Below, piece after piece: positions 1 to 9,148 of a DNA stretch of 64,000 nt. The DNA lies in contig QDFX01000002.1 in NCBI GenBank assembly GCA_003347645.1, forward strand, positions 124,001-188,000, given 5' to 3'. A program made the position numbers and the translations under genes. The notes beneath the pieces were generated by a model. It was not told the origin of the DNA and did not search any database. It saw only the letters and a program-made list of their open reading frames with translations. This DNA is from Rhizobiaceae bacterium CPCC 101076 (GTDB taxonomy: Bacteria; Pseudomonadota; Alphaproteobacteria; Rhizobiales; Methylopilaceae). Position 1 is the stretch's first letter. Each line of letters begins with the position of its first letter.

Positions 1-358
1 AGACCATCAAAGGTTTGATGGTGATGGGCTTTTCCATCAGCCAGGACAGGATGACGGCGCCAACGATCATCACGTCGCGGAACACGACGATGATCGCGAG
101 CCAGTTCGGAATGACGTCCCCTATCGCGAGCGTGACATAGATCGAGACGAGAAGCGCCTTGTCGGCGATAGCGTCGAGATAAGCGCCGAGCTCGGTCCGC
201 TGATTCCAGCGGCGAGCGAGATATCCGTCGACACCGTCCGAAATTCCGGCGGCGAGAAACACCCAGAATGCGAGCTGGATGAAGCCGCCGAGTATGGCCC
301 AGACAGCGACCGGCACGGCGACGAGACGCAGCACCGTGATCGTGTTGGGCAGGTTCAT
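1..358 (-). CDS. CDP-alcohol phosphatidyltransferase family protein, 3' part beyond window
   Basis: The visible 119 codons start at an ATG (356-358) and run off the left edge. The protein begins MNLPNTITVLRLVAVPVAVW and has the CDP-alcohol phosphotransferase signature: SDGVDGYLARR, then GAYLDAIADK, matching D-x2-D-G-x2-A-R-x8-G-x3-D-x3-D. Hydrophobic segments flank the motif, so it is an inner-membrane enzyme that joins a CDP-activated lipid to an alcohol. PgsA (phosphatidylglycerophosphate synthase) is the commonest member with this N-terminus, but the C-terminal half is missing, so the substrate is not fixed. It is divergent from purM with 109 bp between the start codons. Confidence 0.85.
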   Translation of the reverse strand, partial: MNLPNTITVLRLVAVPVAVWAILGGFIQLAFWVFLAAGISDGVDGYLARRWNQRTELGAYLDAIADKALLVSIYVTLAIGDVIPNWLAIIVVFRDVMIVGAVILSWLMEKPITIKPLMV

Positions 359-467
359 CGGCATCCGGCCGAGACGTTATCGCGCGTGCCGGAGCTTTGG
401 GAAGTGCGGCCTTACCGTTGAAAGCCCGCGTCTCTCGGGCTAAGCCCCGTGTCGAACGGAGATTTGG

Positions 468-1535
468 ATGTCCGAGAAAAGCCAGGGCCTGACCTATCGC
501 GACGCGGGGGTCGATATCGACGCGGGCAATGCCCTGGTTGAGGCGATCAAGCCTTTGGTGCGCGCGACGCGCCGGCCGGGCGCGGATGCGGAGATCGGCG
601 GCTTCGGCGGCGTCTTCGATCTGAAGGCCACCGGTTACAAGGATCCGGTCCTGGTCGCCGCGACGGACGGCGTCGGCACCAAGCTCAAGATCGCGATCGA
701 CACCGGCATCCACGATACGATCGGCATCGATCTCGTGGCGATGAGCGTCAATGACCTCGTCGTTCAGGGCGCCGAGCCCCTCTTCTTCCTCGATTATTTC
801 GCCTGCGGCCATCTCGCGCCGCAGACTGGTGTCGACGTCGTGAAGGGAGTGGCCGCCGGCTGCGTCGAGGCAGGCTGCGCGCTGATCGGCGGCGAAACGG
901 CCGAAATGCCCGGCATGTATGCCGACGGCGACTATGATCTCGGCGGTTTCGCGGTCGGCGCGGCGGAACGCGGTATGCTGCTGCCGAAGGGCATCGCCGC
1001 AGGCGATATCCTGCTTGGCCTCGCCTCGTCGGGTGTCCACTCGAACGGCTATTCGCTGGTTCGCCGCGTCGTCGAGCGTGCCGGCCTGAAATGGACGGAC
1101 CCTGCGCCGTTCGCGCCCGCCGTCAGCACGGGCCGTGCCCTCCTCGCTCCGACCCGGATCTACGTGAAGTCGATCCTCTCAGTGCTGAAGCAGCACACCG
1201 GCCTCAAGGGCCTCGCCCATATCACCGGCGGCGGCTTCCCGGACAACATCCCGCGCGTTCTGCCCGATGATCTGGCCGCCCGTCTCGATCTCGCCGCCAT
1301 CGACACCCCCGGCGTCTTCCGCTGGCTTGCCTCGGCAGGCGGTATCGCCGAGAGCGAGATGCTGCGCACCTTCAACTGCGGCATCGGCATGGTTGCGGTT
1401 GTCGCCCCCGAGCAGGCCGTTGCGATCGCCGCCTCGTTCGCCGCGGCCGGCGAGAGCGTGATCCGCCTTGGCGAGGTCGTGCCGCGCACATCCGGCGGCA
1501 CCGAGAACATTGGCTCGCTGGACCTCGCCTTCTGA
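468..1535 (+). CDS. purM: Phosphoribosylformylglycinamidine cyclo-ligase
   Basis: Cytoplasmic enzyme (355 aa) of purine synthesis that closes the imidazole ring of FGAM to give AIR, using ATP. It has the AIR-synthase fold with the ATP-side segment [12 protein letters not shown] (about residues 64-75), the conserved [12 protein letters not shown] stretch, and [16 protein letters not shown] in the C-terminal domain. Length is typical for the family. A GGAG lies just upstream of the ATG. It overlaps purN by one base (TGATG), the usual purM-purN pair, so the two are probably translationally coupled. Confidence 0.97.
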   Translation: MSEKSQGLTYRDAGVDIDAGNALVEAIKPLVRATRRPGADAEIGGFGGVFDLKATGYKDPVLVAATDGVGTKLKIAIDTGIHDTIGIDLVAMSVNDLVVQGAEPLFFLDYFACGHLAPQTGVDVVKGVAAGCVEAGCALIGGETAEMPGMYADGDYDLGGFAVGAAERGMLLPKGIAAGDILLGLASSGVHSNGYSLVRRVVERAGLKWTDPAPFAPAVSTGRALLAPTRIYVKSILSVLKQHTGLKGLAHITGGGFPDNIPRVLPDDLAARLDLAAIDTPGVFRWLASAGGIAESEMLRTFNCGIGMVAVVAPEQAVAIAASFAAAGESVIRLGEVVPRTSGGTENIGSLDLAF

Positions 1536-2188
1536 TGAGAAGGCTCAAGACCGCCGCCCTTATCTCCGGCGGCGGCAGCAATATGGCGGCGCTCGTCGCG
1601 GCTGCGAAACAGCCGGACTATCCGGCCGAGATCGCCCTCGTCATCTCAAGTCGTCCGGATGCAGGCGGCCTCGCCAAGGCGGAAGCCGCCGGAATCCCGA
1701 CGGCCGCCTTCGACCACAAGGCCCATGATCGCCCGGGCCTCGAAAGGCTCGTCGACGAGGAATTGGCCGAAGCCGGCATCGAGCTCGTCTGCCTCGCCGG
1801 CTGGATGAGGCTGCTCTCGCCCTATTTCATCGAGCGCTGGCATAACCGGCTGATCAACATCCATCCGGCTCTGCTGCCAAGCTTCAAGGGCCTGCATACC
1901 CACCAGCGGGTCCTTGACGAAGGTGTGAAGATTCACGGCTGCACCGTGCATTACGTGCGCCAGGAGATGGATGCCGGGCCGATCATCGCGCAGGCGGCCG
2001 TGCCGGTGCTCGATGGCGACACCGCCGACATCCTGGCCACACGCGTTCTGATGGCGGAGCACATGCTCTACCCGCACGCGCTCGCGCTCGTCGCCTCCGG
2101 CCGCGCGCGGGTCGAGGGCGAACACGTCGTCTATTCCGGACAGCCGAGCGACGCCGTACACCCGCTCCTCATTGCTCCTCCGCTCTGA
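1535..2188 (+). CDS. purN: Phosphoribosylglycinamide formyltransferase
   Basis: Transfers a formyl group from 10-formyltetrahydrofolate to GAR in purine synthesis. The 217 aa protein has the N-terminal phosphate loop ALISGGGSNMAAL, the catalytic segment INIHPALLPSFKG carrying the Asn and His of the active site, and EMDAGPIIAQ carrying the catalytic Asp. It starts at the ATG overlapping the purM stop. The stop lies one base from the stop of the convergent gene at 2190. Confidence 0.97.
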   Translation: MRRLKTAALISGGGSNMAALVAAAKQPDYPAEIALVISSRPDAGGLAKAEAAGIPTAAFDHKAHDRPGLERLVDEELAEAGIELVCLAGWMRLLSPYFIERWHNRLINIHPALLPSFKGLHTHQRVLDEGVKIHGCTVHYVRQEMDAGPIIAQAAVPVLDGDTADILATRVLMAEHMLYPHALALVASGRARVEGEHVVYSGQPSDAVHPLLIAPPL

Positions 2189-2189
2189 C

Positions 2190-2522
2190 TTATTTGCAGA
2201 CCGCGAGAGCCTTGGTCGCTTCGGCCTGCACCGTCGGCGTCAATTTCTTCGTCGAGCTGTAGGCCAGGATGTCGGCGTCCGTCATCGCCTTGGCCACTCG
2301 CGAGGCGTAGCAATTGCATTTCGGTCCGGCGCCCTGATCCGCGGCCTTGCCGGATTGGGTGAGTACGCAGCCATCGAGCAGGCGGATGCGCACCTGCTCA
2401 CGCGTCAGTGGCGGGCCTTTCGGGGCCGAGCCGAACAAGAACTGAGCTTCGGCCGGGGCTGCCAACAGAGCCACCGCCAGCATTGCGCCACCAATTCGCA
2501 CCAGACCTGCTGCACCAGCCAT
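2190..2522 (-). CDS. Small exported protein with four cysteines, function unknown
   Basis: About 110 aa. The ATG at 2522 is chosen because GGAGG (2528-2532 on the complement) sits five bases upstream. A longer frame to 2540 would begin inside a terminator hairpin. Residues 1-27 form a signal peptide ending APAEAQ. The mature part has four cysteines (GCVL, KCNCYA and the C-terminal VCK), which suggests disulfides in the periplasm. I do not recognise a named family. The gene lies 80 bp downstream of ndk on the same strand, with an intrinsic terminator between, so expression may depend on readthrough. Confidence 0.65.
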   Translation of the reverse strand: MAGAAGLVRIGGAMLAVALLAAPAEAQFLFGSAPKGPPLTREQVRIRLLDGCVLTQSGKAADQGAGPKCNCYASRVAKAMTDADILAYSSTKKLTPTVQAEATKALAVCK

Positions 2523-2538
2523 CGCCGCCTCCAGAAAC

Positions 2539-2571
2539 AAAAAAGCGGGTAGCCCGAGAGCTACCCGCTTT
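2539..2571 (-). terminator. Intrinsic terminator after ndk
   Basis: A perfect 12 bp stem (2542-2553 with 2560-2571, six-base loop) is followed on the minus strand by six T. It lies 31 bases past the ndk stop and only 17 bases before the start codon of the next minus-strand gene, so it may act as an attenuator for that gene. Confidence 0.85.
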
Positions 2572-2601
2572 GCAAGATTGAGAAACGCCGATCCCCCGGG
2601 A

Positions 2602-3024
2602 TCAGCCGACGATCTCGCCGTCCTCGAAGAAGTATTTTATCTCGTTCGGAGCGGTGTCCCCGCCGTCCGAACCGTGGACCGAATTGGCCTCGATCGACTC
2701 CGCGAAATCCTTGCGGATCGTGCCCGGCTCTGCATCGGCCGGGTTCGTGGCGCCCATCACTTCGCGGTATTTCGCGATCGCGTTCTCGCCTTCGAGAACC
2801 TGGACGATCACCGGGCCGGAGATCATGAAGTCGACGAGTTCGCCGAAGAACGGCCGCTCGCGGTGAACGGCGTAGAAGCCTTCGGCCTGTTCGCGGGTCA
2901 GATGGACGCGCTTCGACGCGATCACGCGTAGCCCGGAGCTTTCGATCCGGTCGATGATCTTGCCGGTAATGTTCCGGCGAGTAGCGTCAGGCTTGATAAT
3001 CGAGAAAGTACGTTCGAGCGCCAT
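2602..3024 (-). CDS. ndk: Nucleoside diphosphate kinase
   Basis: Moves the gamma phosphate of NTPs to NDPs through a phosphohistidine. The 140 aa protein starts [18 protein letters not shown], typical of the family; the frame is open to 3087 but the upstream part is not conserved-looking. The active-site His lies in [16 protein letters not shown] near residue 117. Other family motifs are [16 protein letters not shown]-like and [13 protein letters not shown]. Monocistronic or leading into the small secreted gene downstream. Confidence 0.96.
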   Translation of the reverse strand: MALERTFSIIKPDATRRNITGKIIDRIESSGLRVIASKRVHLTREQAEGFYAVHRERPFFGELVDFMISGPVIVQVLEGENAIAKYREVMGATNPADAEPGTIRKDFAESIEANSVHGSDGGDTAPNEIKYFFEDGEIVG

Positions 3025-3150
3025 AACATCCCGCAATGGTCTGGAAAAAGACGTGCGGTTATACCGATAGGGGCGCGGTCGCCGCAACTAAAACTGGAGA
3101 GGTTCGAGAGACCAAATTCGTCGCGGGGGAAATGGTCCCGGCGCGGCCTC

Positions 3151-3188
3151 GAAAAAGGAAAGCGCCGGGCGGAAACCGCCCGACGCAA
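3151..3188 (-). terminator. Intrinsic terminator after the TerC gene
   Basis: On the minus strand GCGTCGGGCGG pairs with CCGCCCGGCGC across a TTT loop (one mismatch) and is followed by TTTCCTTTTTC. It lies directly after the stop at 3196. Confidence 0.75.
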
Positions 3189-3195
3189 ATCAGGA

Positions 3196-3903
3196 TCAGG
3201 CTGCGCCCGTAACCTCTTCGACGCGCTTCTTCTGCTTGGCACGGACCATGAGCCAGCCCACCACGACGACCGCCGCGGCGCAGAACAGAGCAACCGTCAT
3301 CTCCCAGCTATGGACGAACTCCTCGCCGAAACGCTCGGCAAGAGCCACGTCCGAGAGCAACATCTCGCCGGCCACGAAGCCGAGAAGCGCGGCACCCGCC
3401 CAGACGATGACCGGAAACTTGTCGATCAGCCACAGGATGGCCGCCGAACCGGCAATAATCATGGGGATCGAGATCACGAGGCCGATGATCAGAAGACCCC
3501 AGTGGTCGCCCGCCACGCCGGCAATGGCAATCACGTTGTCGAGGCTCATCACGAGGTCGGCGATAGCGATCGTGCCAACGGCACGCCAGACGCTGTCGTG
3601 CGCGGCAACACCATGGTCGCCTTCGTCCTTCGGTCTGATCAGATCGATCGCGATCCAGAGAAGCGCGAGCGCTCCAACGATCTTGAGATAGGGAATCCCC
3701 ATCAACGTGACGATGATCATGGTGAAGATGATGCGCAGTCCGATTGCTACGCCAGCACCCAGAATCATGCCGATCTTGCGCTGATTGTCAGGAAGCGACC
3801 GGCACGCCATCGCAATCACGACGGCGTTGTCGCCCGACAACAGGGCATTAATCCAGATGATCTGACCGAGTGCGATCCAGACTTCGGGTGAATCCCATGA
3901 CAA
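3196..3903 (-). CDS. TerC/YjbE family membrane protein, putative metal transporter
   Basis: 235 aa integral membrane protein with about seven hydrophobic segments. The TerC-family hallmarks are acidic residues inside membrane helices: NALLSGDNAVVIAM near the N-terminus and IADLVMSLDNVIAIAG in the second half, an internal duplication. The LVMSLDNVIA and LSGDNAVVIA pair points to the YjbE subgroup; members are linked to manganese or other metal efflux. The start is TTG at 3901-3903, because GGAAGGAGG lies eight bases upstream and the nearby ATG (3896-3898) is in another frame. A small hairpin lies just 5' of this ribosome-binding site. Confidence 0.88.
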   Translation of the reverse strand: MSWDSPEVWIALGQIIWINALLSGDNAVVIAMACRSLPDNQRKIGMILGAGVAIGLRIIFTMIIVTLMGIPYLKIVGALALLWIAIDLIRPKDEGDHGVAAHDSVWRAVGTIAIADLVMSLDNVIAIAGVAGDHWGLLIIGLVISIPMIIAGSAAILWLIDKFPVIVWAGAALLGFVAGEMLLSDVALAERFGEEFVHSWEMTVALFCAAAVVVVGWLMVRAKQKKRVEEVTGAA

Positions 3904-4278
3904 CGTATTTGCCTCCTTCCACCGGACGGTCTCCGTCCGAAAAGCGTTGAACCCCGAATAAGCCCGGGTTGTCCGGGTCTGTTATTGTGTTGGGCGCATT
4001 GCGCGCGGCCGCGACCGGCGAGCCTGCCGGTGTCAACGCGGAGGGCATACTACGCAAACTTTCCTCAGTAAATATACGCTGTTCTACGGATGTCTCCCTT
4101 TCAGGCGCGATTTTTTGCGGCTATTTTCGGGCGCGGAGAGAAAAAGCGTTATTCTACAAATGGTTGCACCGGGCATCCGCACATCAGCCTGACCTCCCAA
4201 GCGACGAAAGATCGCCGTCGGAGGTCGCCGCCCTGGACGCCCAAGGTGGCAAGAGGCGCCAAGCTTCAAGGAGTTCGG
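3904..4278. other. Intergenic region between divergent TerC and DinB genes
   Basis: 375 bp without a supported gene. Reading toward the TerC gene there are GC-rich hairpins, including CGGACGG-AGA-CCGTCCG (3923-3939) three bases before the Shine-Dalgarno, and CCGGC-AGGCTC-GCCGG near 4013-4028. I looked for the manganese riboswitch core that precedes many TerC genes and did not find it. The DinB side has no clear promoter. Short frames crossing the region look like chance. Confidence 0.5.
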
Positions 4279-4797
4279 ATGGCGGACACCATGTTCTCGA
4301 TGCTGGCCGGCTATAACAAATGGGCCAACAACCGCTTGTATGACGCCGCCGCTTTGGTGCCGGACGAGGAATACCGGGCCGATCGCGGCGCGTTCTTCGG
4401 CTCGCTTCACGGCACTCTCAACCACCTTCTGGTCGTGGATTACATCTGGATGAGGCGCTTCACCGGCCGGGGCAGCGCTCCCGACGAGCTCGACGTCATC
4501 CTGCATGACGATCTCGCCGCCCTCCGCGCTGCCCGTGAGGTGCAGGACGACGTCATCATCTCGTGGGTCGACAGCCTGACCGAGGCCGACCTCACCGGCA
4601 TGATCCGCTACCGTTCGATCTCAAAGCCAACCGATATCGCCCAGCCGCTGGCGCCCGCTCTCGTCCATTTCTTCAATCACCAGACACATCATCGCGGGCA
4701 GGCGCACGCACTGCTGACCCGCTTCGGCGGACGCGATCTAGCACCGAGCTTCGACCTCATTCTCTACCAGCGCGAGAGCGGCGTGGGTCTGGGTTGA
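4279..4797 (+). CDS. DinB/YfiT family putative metalloenzyme
   Basis: 172 aa four-helix-bundle protein of the DinB superfamily. The candidate metal-binding histidines are in GSLHGTLNHLLVVDYIW (about residues 46-62) and FFNHQTHHRGQAHALL (about 131-146). The N-terminus YNKWANNRLYDAA is characteristic. DinB proteins include thiol-dependent transferases; the substrate cannot be inferred. The start at 4279 has CAAGGAG six bases upstream; an upstream extension to 4090 is open but lacks family sequence. It precedes an ABC-F gene by 45 bp. Confidence 0.88.
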   Translation: MADTMFSMLAGYNKWANNRLYDAAALVPDEEYRADRGAFFGSLHGTLNHLLVVDYIWMRRFTGRGSAPDELDVILHDDLAALRAAREVQDDVIISWVDSLTEADLTGMIRYRSISKPTDIAQPLAPALVHFFNHQTHHRGQAHALLTRFGGRDLAPSFDLILYQRESGVGLG

Positions 4798-4842
4798 CGA
4801 ACCGTCACTTGCCCTCAAGCGCCTGAGGCGGCACAAGGCGCC

Positions 4843-6684
4843 ATGCTTCAGGTCAACGATCTCACGCTGCGCATCGCGGGGCGCACGCTTCTCGACAATG
4901 CCTCGGCCATGATTCCCGAGGGTGCCCGCGTTGGCATCGTCGGCCGTAACGGCACCGGCAAGACCACTTTCTTCAAGGCGATCGCCGGCGATATCGGCCC
5001 CGACGACGGCACTCTGAAGCTGCCGAAAGCCGCCCGCTTCGGTCGCGTGGCGCAGGAAGCGCCGTCGGGCCCCGACAGCCTGCTCGACCGCGTGCTCGCC
5101 GCCGATACCGAGCGCACCGCGCTGCTCGCCGAGGCCGAGACGGCGACGGACCCCGGCCGCATCGCTGACATCCAGATACGCCTCGTCGACATCGACGCCC
5201 ATTCCGCCCCCTCGCGCGCGGCCCGGATCCTGGCGGGTCTTGGCTTCGATGCCGACGCCCAGCAGCGGCCCTGCGCGTCCTTCTCCGGCGGCTGGCGCAT
5301 GCGCGTCGCTCTGGCGGCGGTCCTGTTCTCCGAGCCGGATTTGCTGCTGCTCGACGAGCCAACCAACCATCTCGACCTTGAAGGCACGCTCTGGCTGCAG
5401 GACTATCTTGCGCGCTATCCGCGCACGGTCCTCGTCATCAGCCATGACCGCGATCTGCTCGACGCCTCCGTCGATCACATCCTGCATCTCGATGGCGGCA
5501 AGCTCGTTCTCTACCGAGGCAATTTCACCAGCTTCGACCGGCAGCGGCGCGAGAAGCTGGCGCTCGACATCAAGGCCAAGAAGAAGCAGGACGAAGAGCG
5601 CGCCCGGCTGGAAGCCTTCGTCGCCCGTTTCAAGGCCAAGGCCTCGAAGGCCAGCCAGGCCCAGTCGCGCGTCAAGCGGCTGGAGAAGATGGAGACGATC
5701 TCCGTCCGCATCGAGAACGACGTTCCCCCCTTCATCATCCCGCCGTTCGAGAAGCCGCTGGCGCCTCCGATCCTCGCGCTCGACCGCGTCTCGATCGGCT
5801 ATGGCGAGCGCGTCATCCTGAAGAACCTGGCTCTGTCGCTCGCGCCCGACGCCCGGATCGCGCTGCTCGGCGCCAACGGCAACGGCAAGTCCACCTTGTC
5901 GAAGCTGTTCGCCGGCGAGCTTGGGCCGATGGCCGGCGAGGCGCACCGCTCGTCCAAGCTCAAGATCGGCTATTTCGCCCAGCATACGGTCGAGGGCCTG
6001 AATCTCGACGAGACGCCCTATCAGCACATCCGCGAGCGCATGCCGGACGCGCCGGACGCCAAGGTGCGCGCCCGCACGGCGCAGATCGGCTTTTCCGCCC
6101 AGCGCGCCGATGTCCAGGTCAACCGCCTCTCCGGCGGCGAGAAGGCGCGGCTGGCGATGGGCCTCGCCGTGTTCGAGGCCCCTCACCTGCTCATCCTCGA
6201 CGAGCCGACCAACCATCTCGACATCGACAGCCGCGCGGCCCTGGTCGATGCGCTGAACGAGTACGAAGGCGCCGTGATCCTGGTCAGCCACGACCGGCAC
6301 CTCCTCGACGCCTGCGCCGACGAACTCTGGCTTGTCGCGAACGGCACCGTGAAGCCATTCGACGGCAGCCTTGAGGACTATCAGAAACTGATCCTCAAGA
6401 CCGCGCGCGGCGATGGCGAAGGGAAGGCCCGCAAACAGGAGCCCGCCGCCGACTGCCAGGCCGAACTTGCCCCGCTGCGTGCCCGCATCCGCGACCTCGA
6501 AGCCCAGGTGTCGAAGCTGGAGACCGATATCGGCAAGATCGACGACGAACTCGCGGCGGGAACCGCGAACCCGCTGCGGGCCGGGCAGCTTGCCAAGAAG
6601 CGTGCGGAATTCGCCACGAAGCTGATGCAGGCTGAGGAAGATTGGCTCGCGGCAGGGGCGGAACTCGAGAAGGCGATGGCGTGA
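4843..6684 (+). CDS. ABC-F family ATPase (ribosome-associated type)
   Basis: 613 aa soluble protein with two ABC domains and no membrane segments. Domain 1 has Walker A GRNGTGKTT (about residues 34-42), a degenerate signature FSGGWRMRVAL and LLLLDEPTNHLDLEGTLWL. The charged linker (about 240-300) is followed by domain 2 with GANGNGKST, LSGGEKARLAM and LLILDEPTNHLDID. FSGGW in domain 1 places it with the YheS/Gcn20-like ABC-F group. It ends in a C-terminal coiled coil (about 540-613). ABC-F proteins act on the ribosome in translation or antibiotic protection; the exact role here is inferred only. Confidence 0.93.
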   Translation: MLQVNDLTLRIAGRTLLDNASAMIPEGARVGIVGRNGTGKTTFFKAIAGDIGPDDGTLKLPKAARFGRVAQEAPSGPDSLLDRVLAADTERTALLAEAETATDPGRIADIQIRLVDIDAHSAPSRAARILAGLGFDADAQQRPCASFSGGWRMRVALAAVLFSEPDLLLLDEPTNHLDLEGTLWLQDYLARYPRTVLVISHDRDLLDASVDHILHLDGGKLVLYRGNFTSFDRQRREKLALDIKAKKKQDEERARLEAFVARFKAKASKASQAQSRVKRLEKMETISVRIENDVPPFIIPPFEKPLAPPILALDRVSIGYGERVILKNLALSLAPDARIALLGANGNGKSTLSKLFAGELGPMAGEAHRSSKLKIGYFAQHTVEGLNLDETPYQHIRERMPDAPDAKVRARTAQIGFSAQRADVQVNRLSGGEKARLAMGLAVFEAPHLLILDEPTNHLDIDSRAALVDALNEYEGAVILVSHDRHLLDACADELWLVANGTVKPFDGSLEDYQKLILKTARGDGEGKARKQEPAADCQAELAPLRARIRDLEAQVSKLETDIGKIDDELAAGTANPLRAGQLAKKRAEFATKLMQAEEDWLAAGAELEKAMA

Positions 6685-6708
6685 GTCGGTAAGGAGCGGG
6701 ATCCTTAT

Positions 6709-6966
6709 GGATTCCCTCATTGCCGGGCTCGAGACTCGGCAATCCAGCAGCAACACCCGTTGCTTGGCTCTGGATGCCCGGGTCAAGCCCGGGCATAAGG
6801 GAAACAAGATGGGACGTCGTCCTCCAGCTCGACCGAAGGACCCATAGGAGCCTTTGCCGTGTGGCGTGGATCCTCCGGTCAAGCCGGAGGATGACGACGG
6901 TGGCAGCGCCCCAATGCCCTCACCCGCTCGCTTCGCGAGTCGGCCTCTCCCGCAAGCGGGAGAGGC
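6709..6966. repeat. Cluster of palindromic dispersed repeats
   Basis: Three repeat units in the gap between the convergent ABC-F and holC genes. Unit 1 (6709-6801) is an inverted pair around CCCGGGTCAAGCCCGGG flanked by TCATTGCCGGG. Unit 2 (6815-6900) has CCTCCGGTCAAGCCGGAGG with an inverted partner and matches the copy at 37729-37808. Unit 3 (6917-6966) has CGCTTCGCGAGT then CCTCTCCCGC/GCGGGAGAGG and resembles 28370-28498. Such non-coding palindromes are common in Hyphomicrobiales genomes. Confidence 0.8.
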
Positions 6967-6979
6967 GGCTGCCCTGGCT

Positions 6980-7429
6980 CTAAGCCCGCTTCACCCAGCG
7001 GCCGCTATCGTCCTGCTGCCAGTAGGCGATCTCGTGACCGGCGGCTTTCAGCGCCTTCCAGCGAAGGCGCTCTCCCGCGACAACATCCTCATCATTGCCG
7101 TCGAACAGGACCATCGCCCTGATATAGGCGCCGAGGTCCGGCCCTTCCGCGCCGTCGACCAGGACGCGGACCTGCGCCCCGTTCGGATTGATGTCGGACG
7201 CGGTCAGCAGGATCGGCTGCATCTCGGGCTTGCCTTCCGCCTCGGTCCCGTGCGGCAGGAAACTCTCGTCGGAAAAGGTCCAGAGCAGTTCGTCGAGCGC
7301 CCTCACCCGCTCGTCGGAGCCGGCCTGGACCACGACCTTCCAGCCGCGCTCCAGGCAACGTTCGAGCAGAACGGGCAGAACCCGTTCCAGCGGCTGCTGC
7401 TGGAGGTGATAGAAAAAGACTTCGGTCAT
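6980..7429 (-). CDS. holC: DNA polymerase III chi subunit
   Basis: 149 aa, starting MTEVFFYHLQQQPLERVLP, the typical alphaproteobacterial chi form. Chi links the clamp loader to single-stranded-DNA-binding protein. Family features are RGWKVVVQAGSDERVRALDELLWTF-like segments, LPHG (about 60), QPILLT, and the C-terminal AYWQQDD.GRWVKRA. It lies 109 bp downstream of pepA on the same strand, the usual pepA-holC arrangement. Confidence 0.93.
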   Translation of the reverse strand: MTEVFFYHLQQQPLERVLPVLLERCLERGWKVVVQAGSDERVRALDELLWTFSDESFLPHGTEAEGKPEMQPILLTASDINPNGAQVRVLVDGAEGPDLGAYIRAMVLFDGNDEDVVAGERLRWKALKAAGHEIAYWQQDDSGRWVKRA

Positions 7430-7497
7430 CGCGTGTTCCGGAGCCGCGAAGCGGAGCCGGAACCCATATCCCCGGTCTCCGCAATAGGCACAGGGCT

Positions 7498-7537
7498 TAT
7501 GGATTCCGGGCTCGCGGGCTTCCCGCGCCCGCGAAAA
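7498..7537. repeat. Degenerate palindromic repeat between pepA and holC
   Basis: TATGGATTCCGGGCTCGCGG followed by an imperfect inverted arm CCGCGCCCGCG. The GGATTCCGGG edge resembles the end of the repeat units at 6709 and 23221. It ends at the pepA stop. Probably a diverged copy. Confidence 0.45.
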
Positions 7538-7538
7538 C

Positions 7539-9041
7539 TCACCCCTCGTAGTGGTCCGCCACGAGCTGGTTCAGCAGGCGCACGCCCCAGCCCGAACCCC
7601 AGCTCTTGTTGATGTCGTTCTGCAACGAACCCATGCCGGTGCCGGCGATGTCGAGATGCGCCCACGGCGTACCGTTGACGAAACGCTGCAGGAACTGAGC
7701 GGCTGTAATCGATCCCCCATAACGTCCGCCGGTGTTCTTCATGTCGGCGAACTTCGAGTCGATCATCTTGTCGTAGGCCGGATCGAGCGGCAGGCGCCAG
7801 ACGCGCTCGCCGGTCGCCTTGCCCGCCGCATGCAGCCGCTCGGACAATTCGTCATTGTTCGAGAACAGACCGGCATATTCCTGGCCGAGAGCAACGAGGA
7901 TCGCGCCCGTCAGGGTCGCCAGATTGACCATGAAGGCCGGCTTGAAGCGGTCCTGCGTGTACCAGAGCACGTCGCCGAGGACGAGGCGGCCCTCGGCATC
8001 GGTGTTGATGATCTCGATGGTCTGGCCCGAAAGCGAAGTGACGATATCGCCCGGCCGCTGCGCATTGCCGTCCGGCATGTTCTCGGCGAGGCCGATCACG
8101 CCGATCGCGTTCACCTTGGCCTTGCGGGTCGCCAGCGCATGCATCAGGCCGACCACGCAGGCCGCACCAGCCATGTCGCCTTTCATGTCTTCCATGCTGG
8201 CCGCCGGCTTGATCGAAATGCCGCCGGTATCGAACGTCACGCCCTTGCCGATGAAGGCGACCGGACGCTCCTTGGAATCCTTGGCGCCGTTCCAGCGCAT
8301 GATGACGACGCGGCTTTCCTTCTCGGAGCCCTGGCCGACGCCGAGCAGCGCGCCCATGCCGATCTTCTTCAGCGCCTTCTCGTCAAGGATCTCGACCTCG
8401 ACGCCATCGTCGACCAATTGATTGGCGCGCTTGGCGAATTCTTCCGGATAGAGAACGTTCGACGGCTCGTTGACGAGGTCGCGGGCGATGTCGACGCCCT
8501 GCGCGATCGCGTGCTTCGGCTTCCAGGCCTTCTTGGCCGCGCTCTCGTCCTCGACCGCAATGGTCAGGGAGGAGGCGCAGGCGCCGTTCTCGTCGTCGGA
8601 TTTCGATTTCGTCTTATAGCGATCGAACTTGTAGGCGCGGAGACGGGCGCCGAGCGCGATGTCGGCAGCCGCCTGCGCTGGCGCGTCGTCGAGGCCCGGC
8701 GGAATGTCGACGAGGATCGTCGCGGCCTCTGCCGAGCCGATCTTGCCGAGGATCTGGCCGCCAGTCTTCACCCATTCGGTGGCCGGATCGCCCTCGCCGC
8801 GACCGAGCCCGAACACGATCAGCCGGTCGAGTTCGGTGCCCTTCGGCGCAACGATGTCGACGCTGGAACCGGCCTTGCCGGTGAACTTCGCGGCCGCTGC
8901 GATACGGGCGAAATCGCCAAGTCCATCGATGAGCGCCTTGGAACTGCCTGAAAAACCGAGATTGCTGTCGGTGAGCACGACGGCAACACCTTTTGTCGGA
9001 ATGCTCGATTTCGCGAACGCGATCTTGGGGGTAGAGGCCAT
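7539..9041 (-). CDS. pepA: Leucyl aminopeptidase (M17)
   Basis: 500 aa cytosolic dizinc peptidase that removes N-terminal residues from peptides; PepA can also bind DNA in some bacteria. The N-terminal domain (1-170) precedes the catalytic domain with the metal and catalytic segments [28 protein letters not shown] and [12 protein letters not shown], all intact. It is divergent from lptF with 107 bp between start codons. A GGAG lies about 12 bases before the ATG. Confidence 0.97.
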   Translation of the reverse strand: MASTPKIAFAKSSIPTKGVAVVLTDSNLGFSGSSKALIDGLGDFARIAAAAKFTGKAGSSVDIVAPKGTELDRLIVFGLGRGEGDPATEWVKTGGQILGKIGSAEAATILVDIPPGLDDAPAQAAADIALGARLRAYKFDRYKTKSKSDDENGACASSLTIAVEDESAAKKAWKPKHAIAQGVDIARDLVNEPSNVLYPEEFAKRANQLVDDGVEVEILDEKALKKIGMGALLGVGQGSEKESRVVIMRWNGAKDSKERPVAFIGKGVTFDTGGISIKPAASMEDMKGDMAGAACVVGLMHALATRKAKVNAIGVIGLAENMPDGNAQRPGDIVTSLSGQTIEIINTDAEGRLVLGDVLWYTQDRFKPAFMVNLATLTGAILVALGQEYAGLFSNNDELSERLHAAGKATGERVWRLPLDPAYDKMIDSKFADMKNTGGRYGGSITAAQFLQRFVNGTPWAHLDIAGTGMGSLQNDINKSWGSGWGVRLLNQLVADHYEG

Positions 9042-9148
9042 ACGGCTGTAAGCTCCTCAGACTCAAAGTGCACGGGCGGGGCCGTGCGGCGGGACACATT
9101 GTTTAGGCCTCGGTTCCCGCAAAGCCAAGGTGTCGGATTTTCACGGCT

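Noticed and set aside
3904-4100. Manganese (yybP-ykoY) riboswitch before the TerC gene
   Set aside because: The conserved GGGGAGUA-type loop and its partner are not present on the minus strand, only GC-rich stems.
4738-6882. 714-codon open frame antisense to the ABC-F gene
   Set aside because: Long antisense frames are common in high-G+C DNA; the protein is Arg/Gly-rich without recognisable domains, and the plus strand codes for a clear ABC-F protein.
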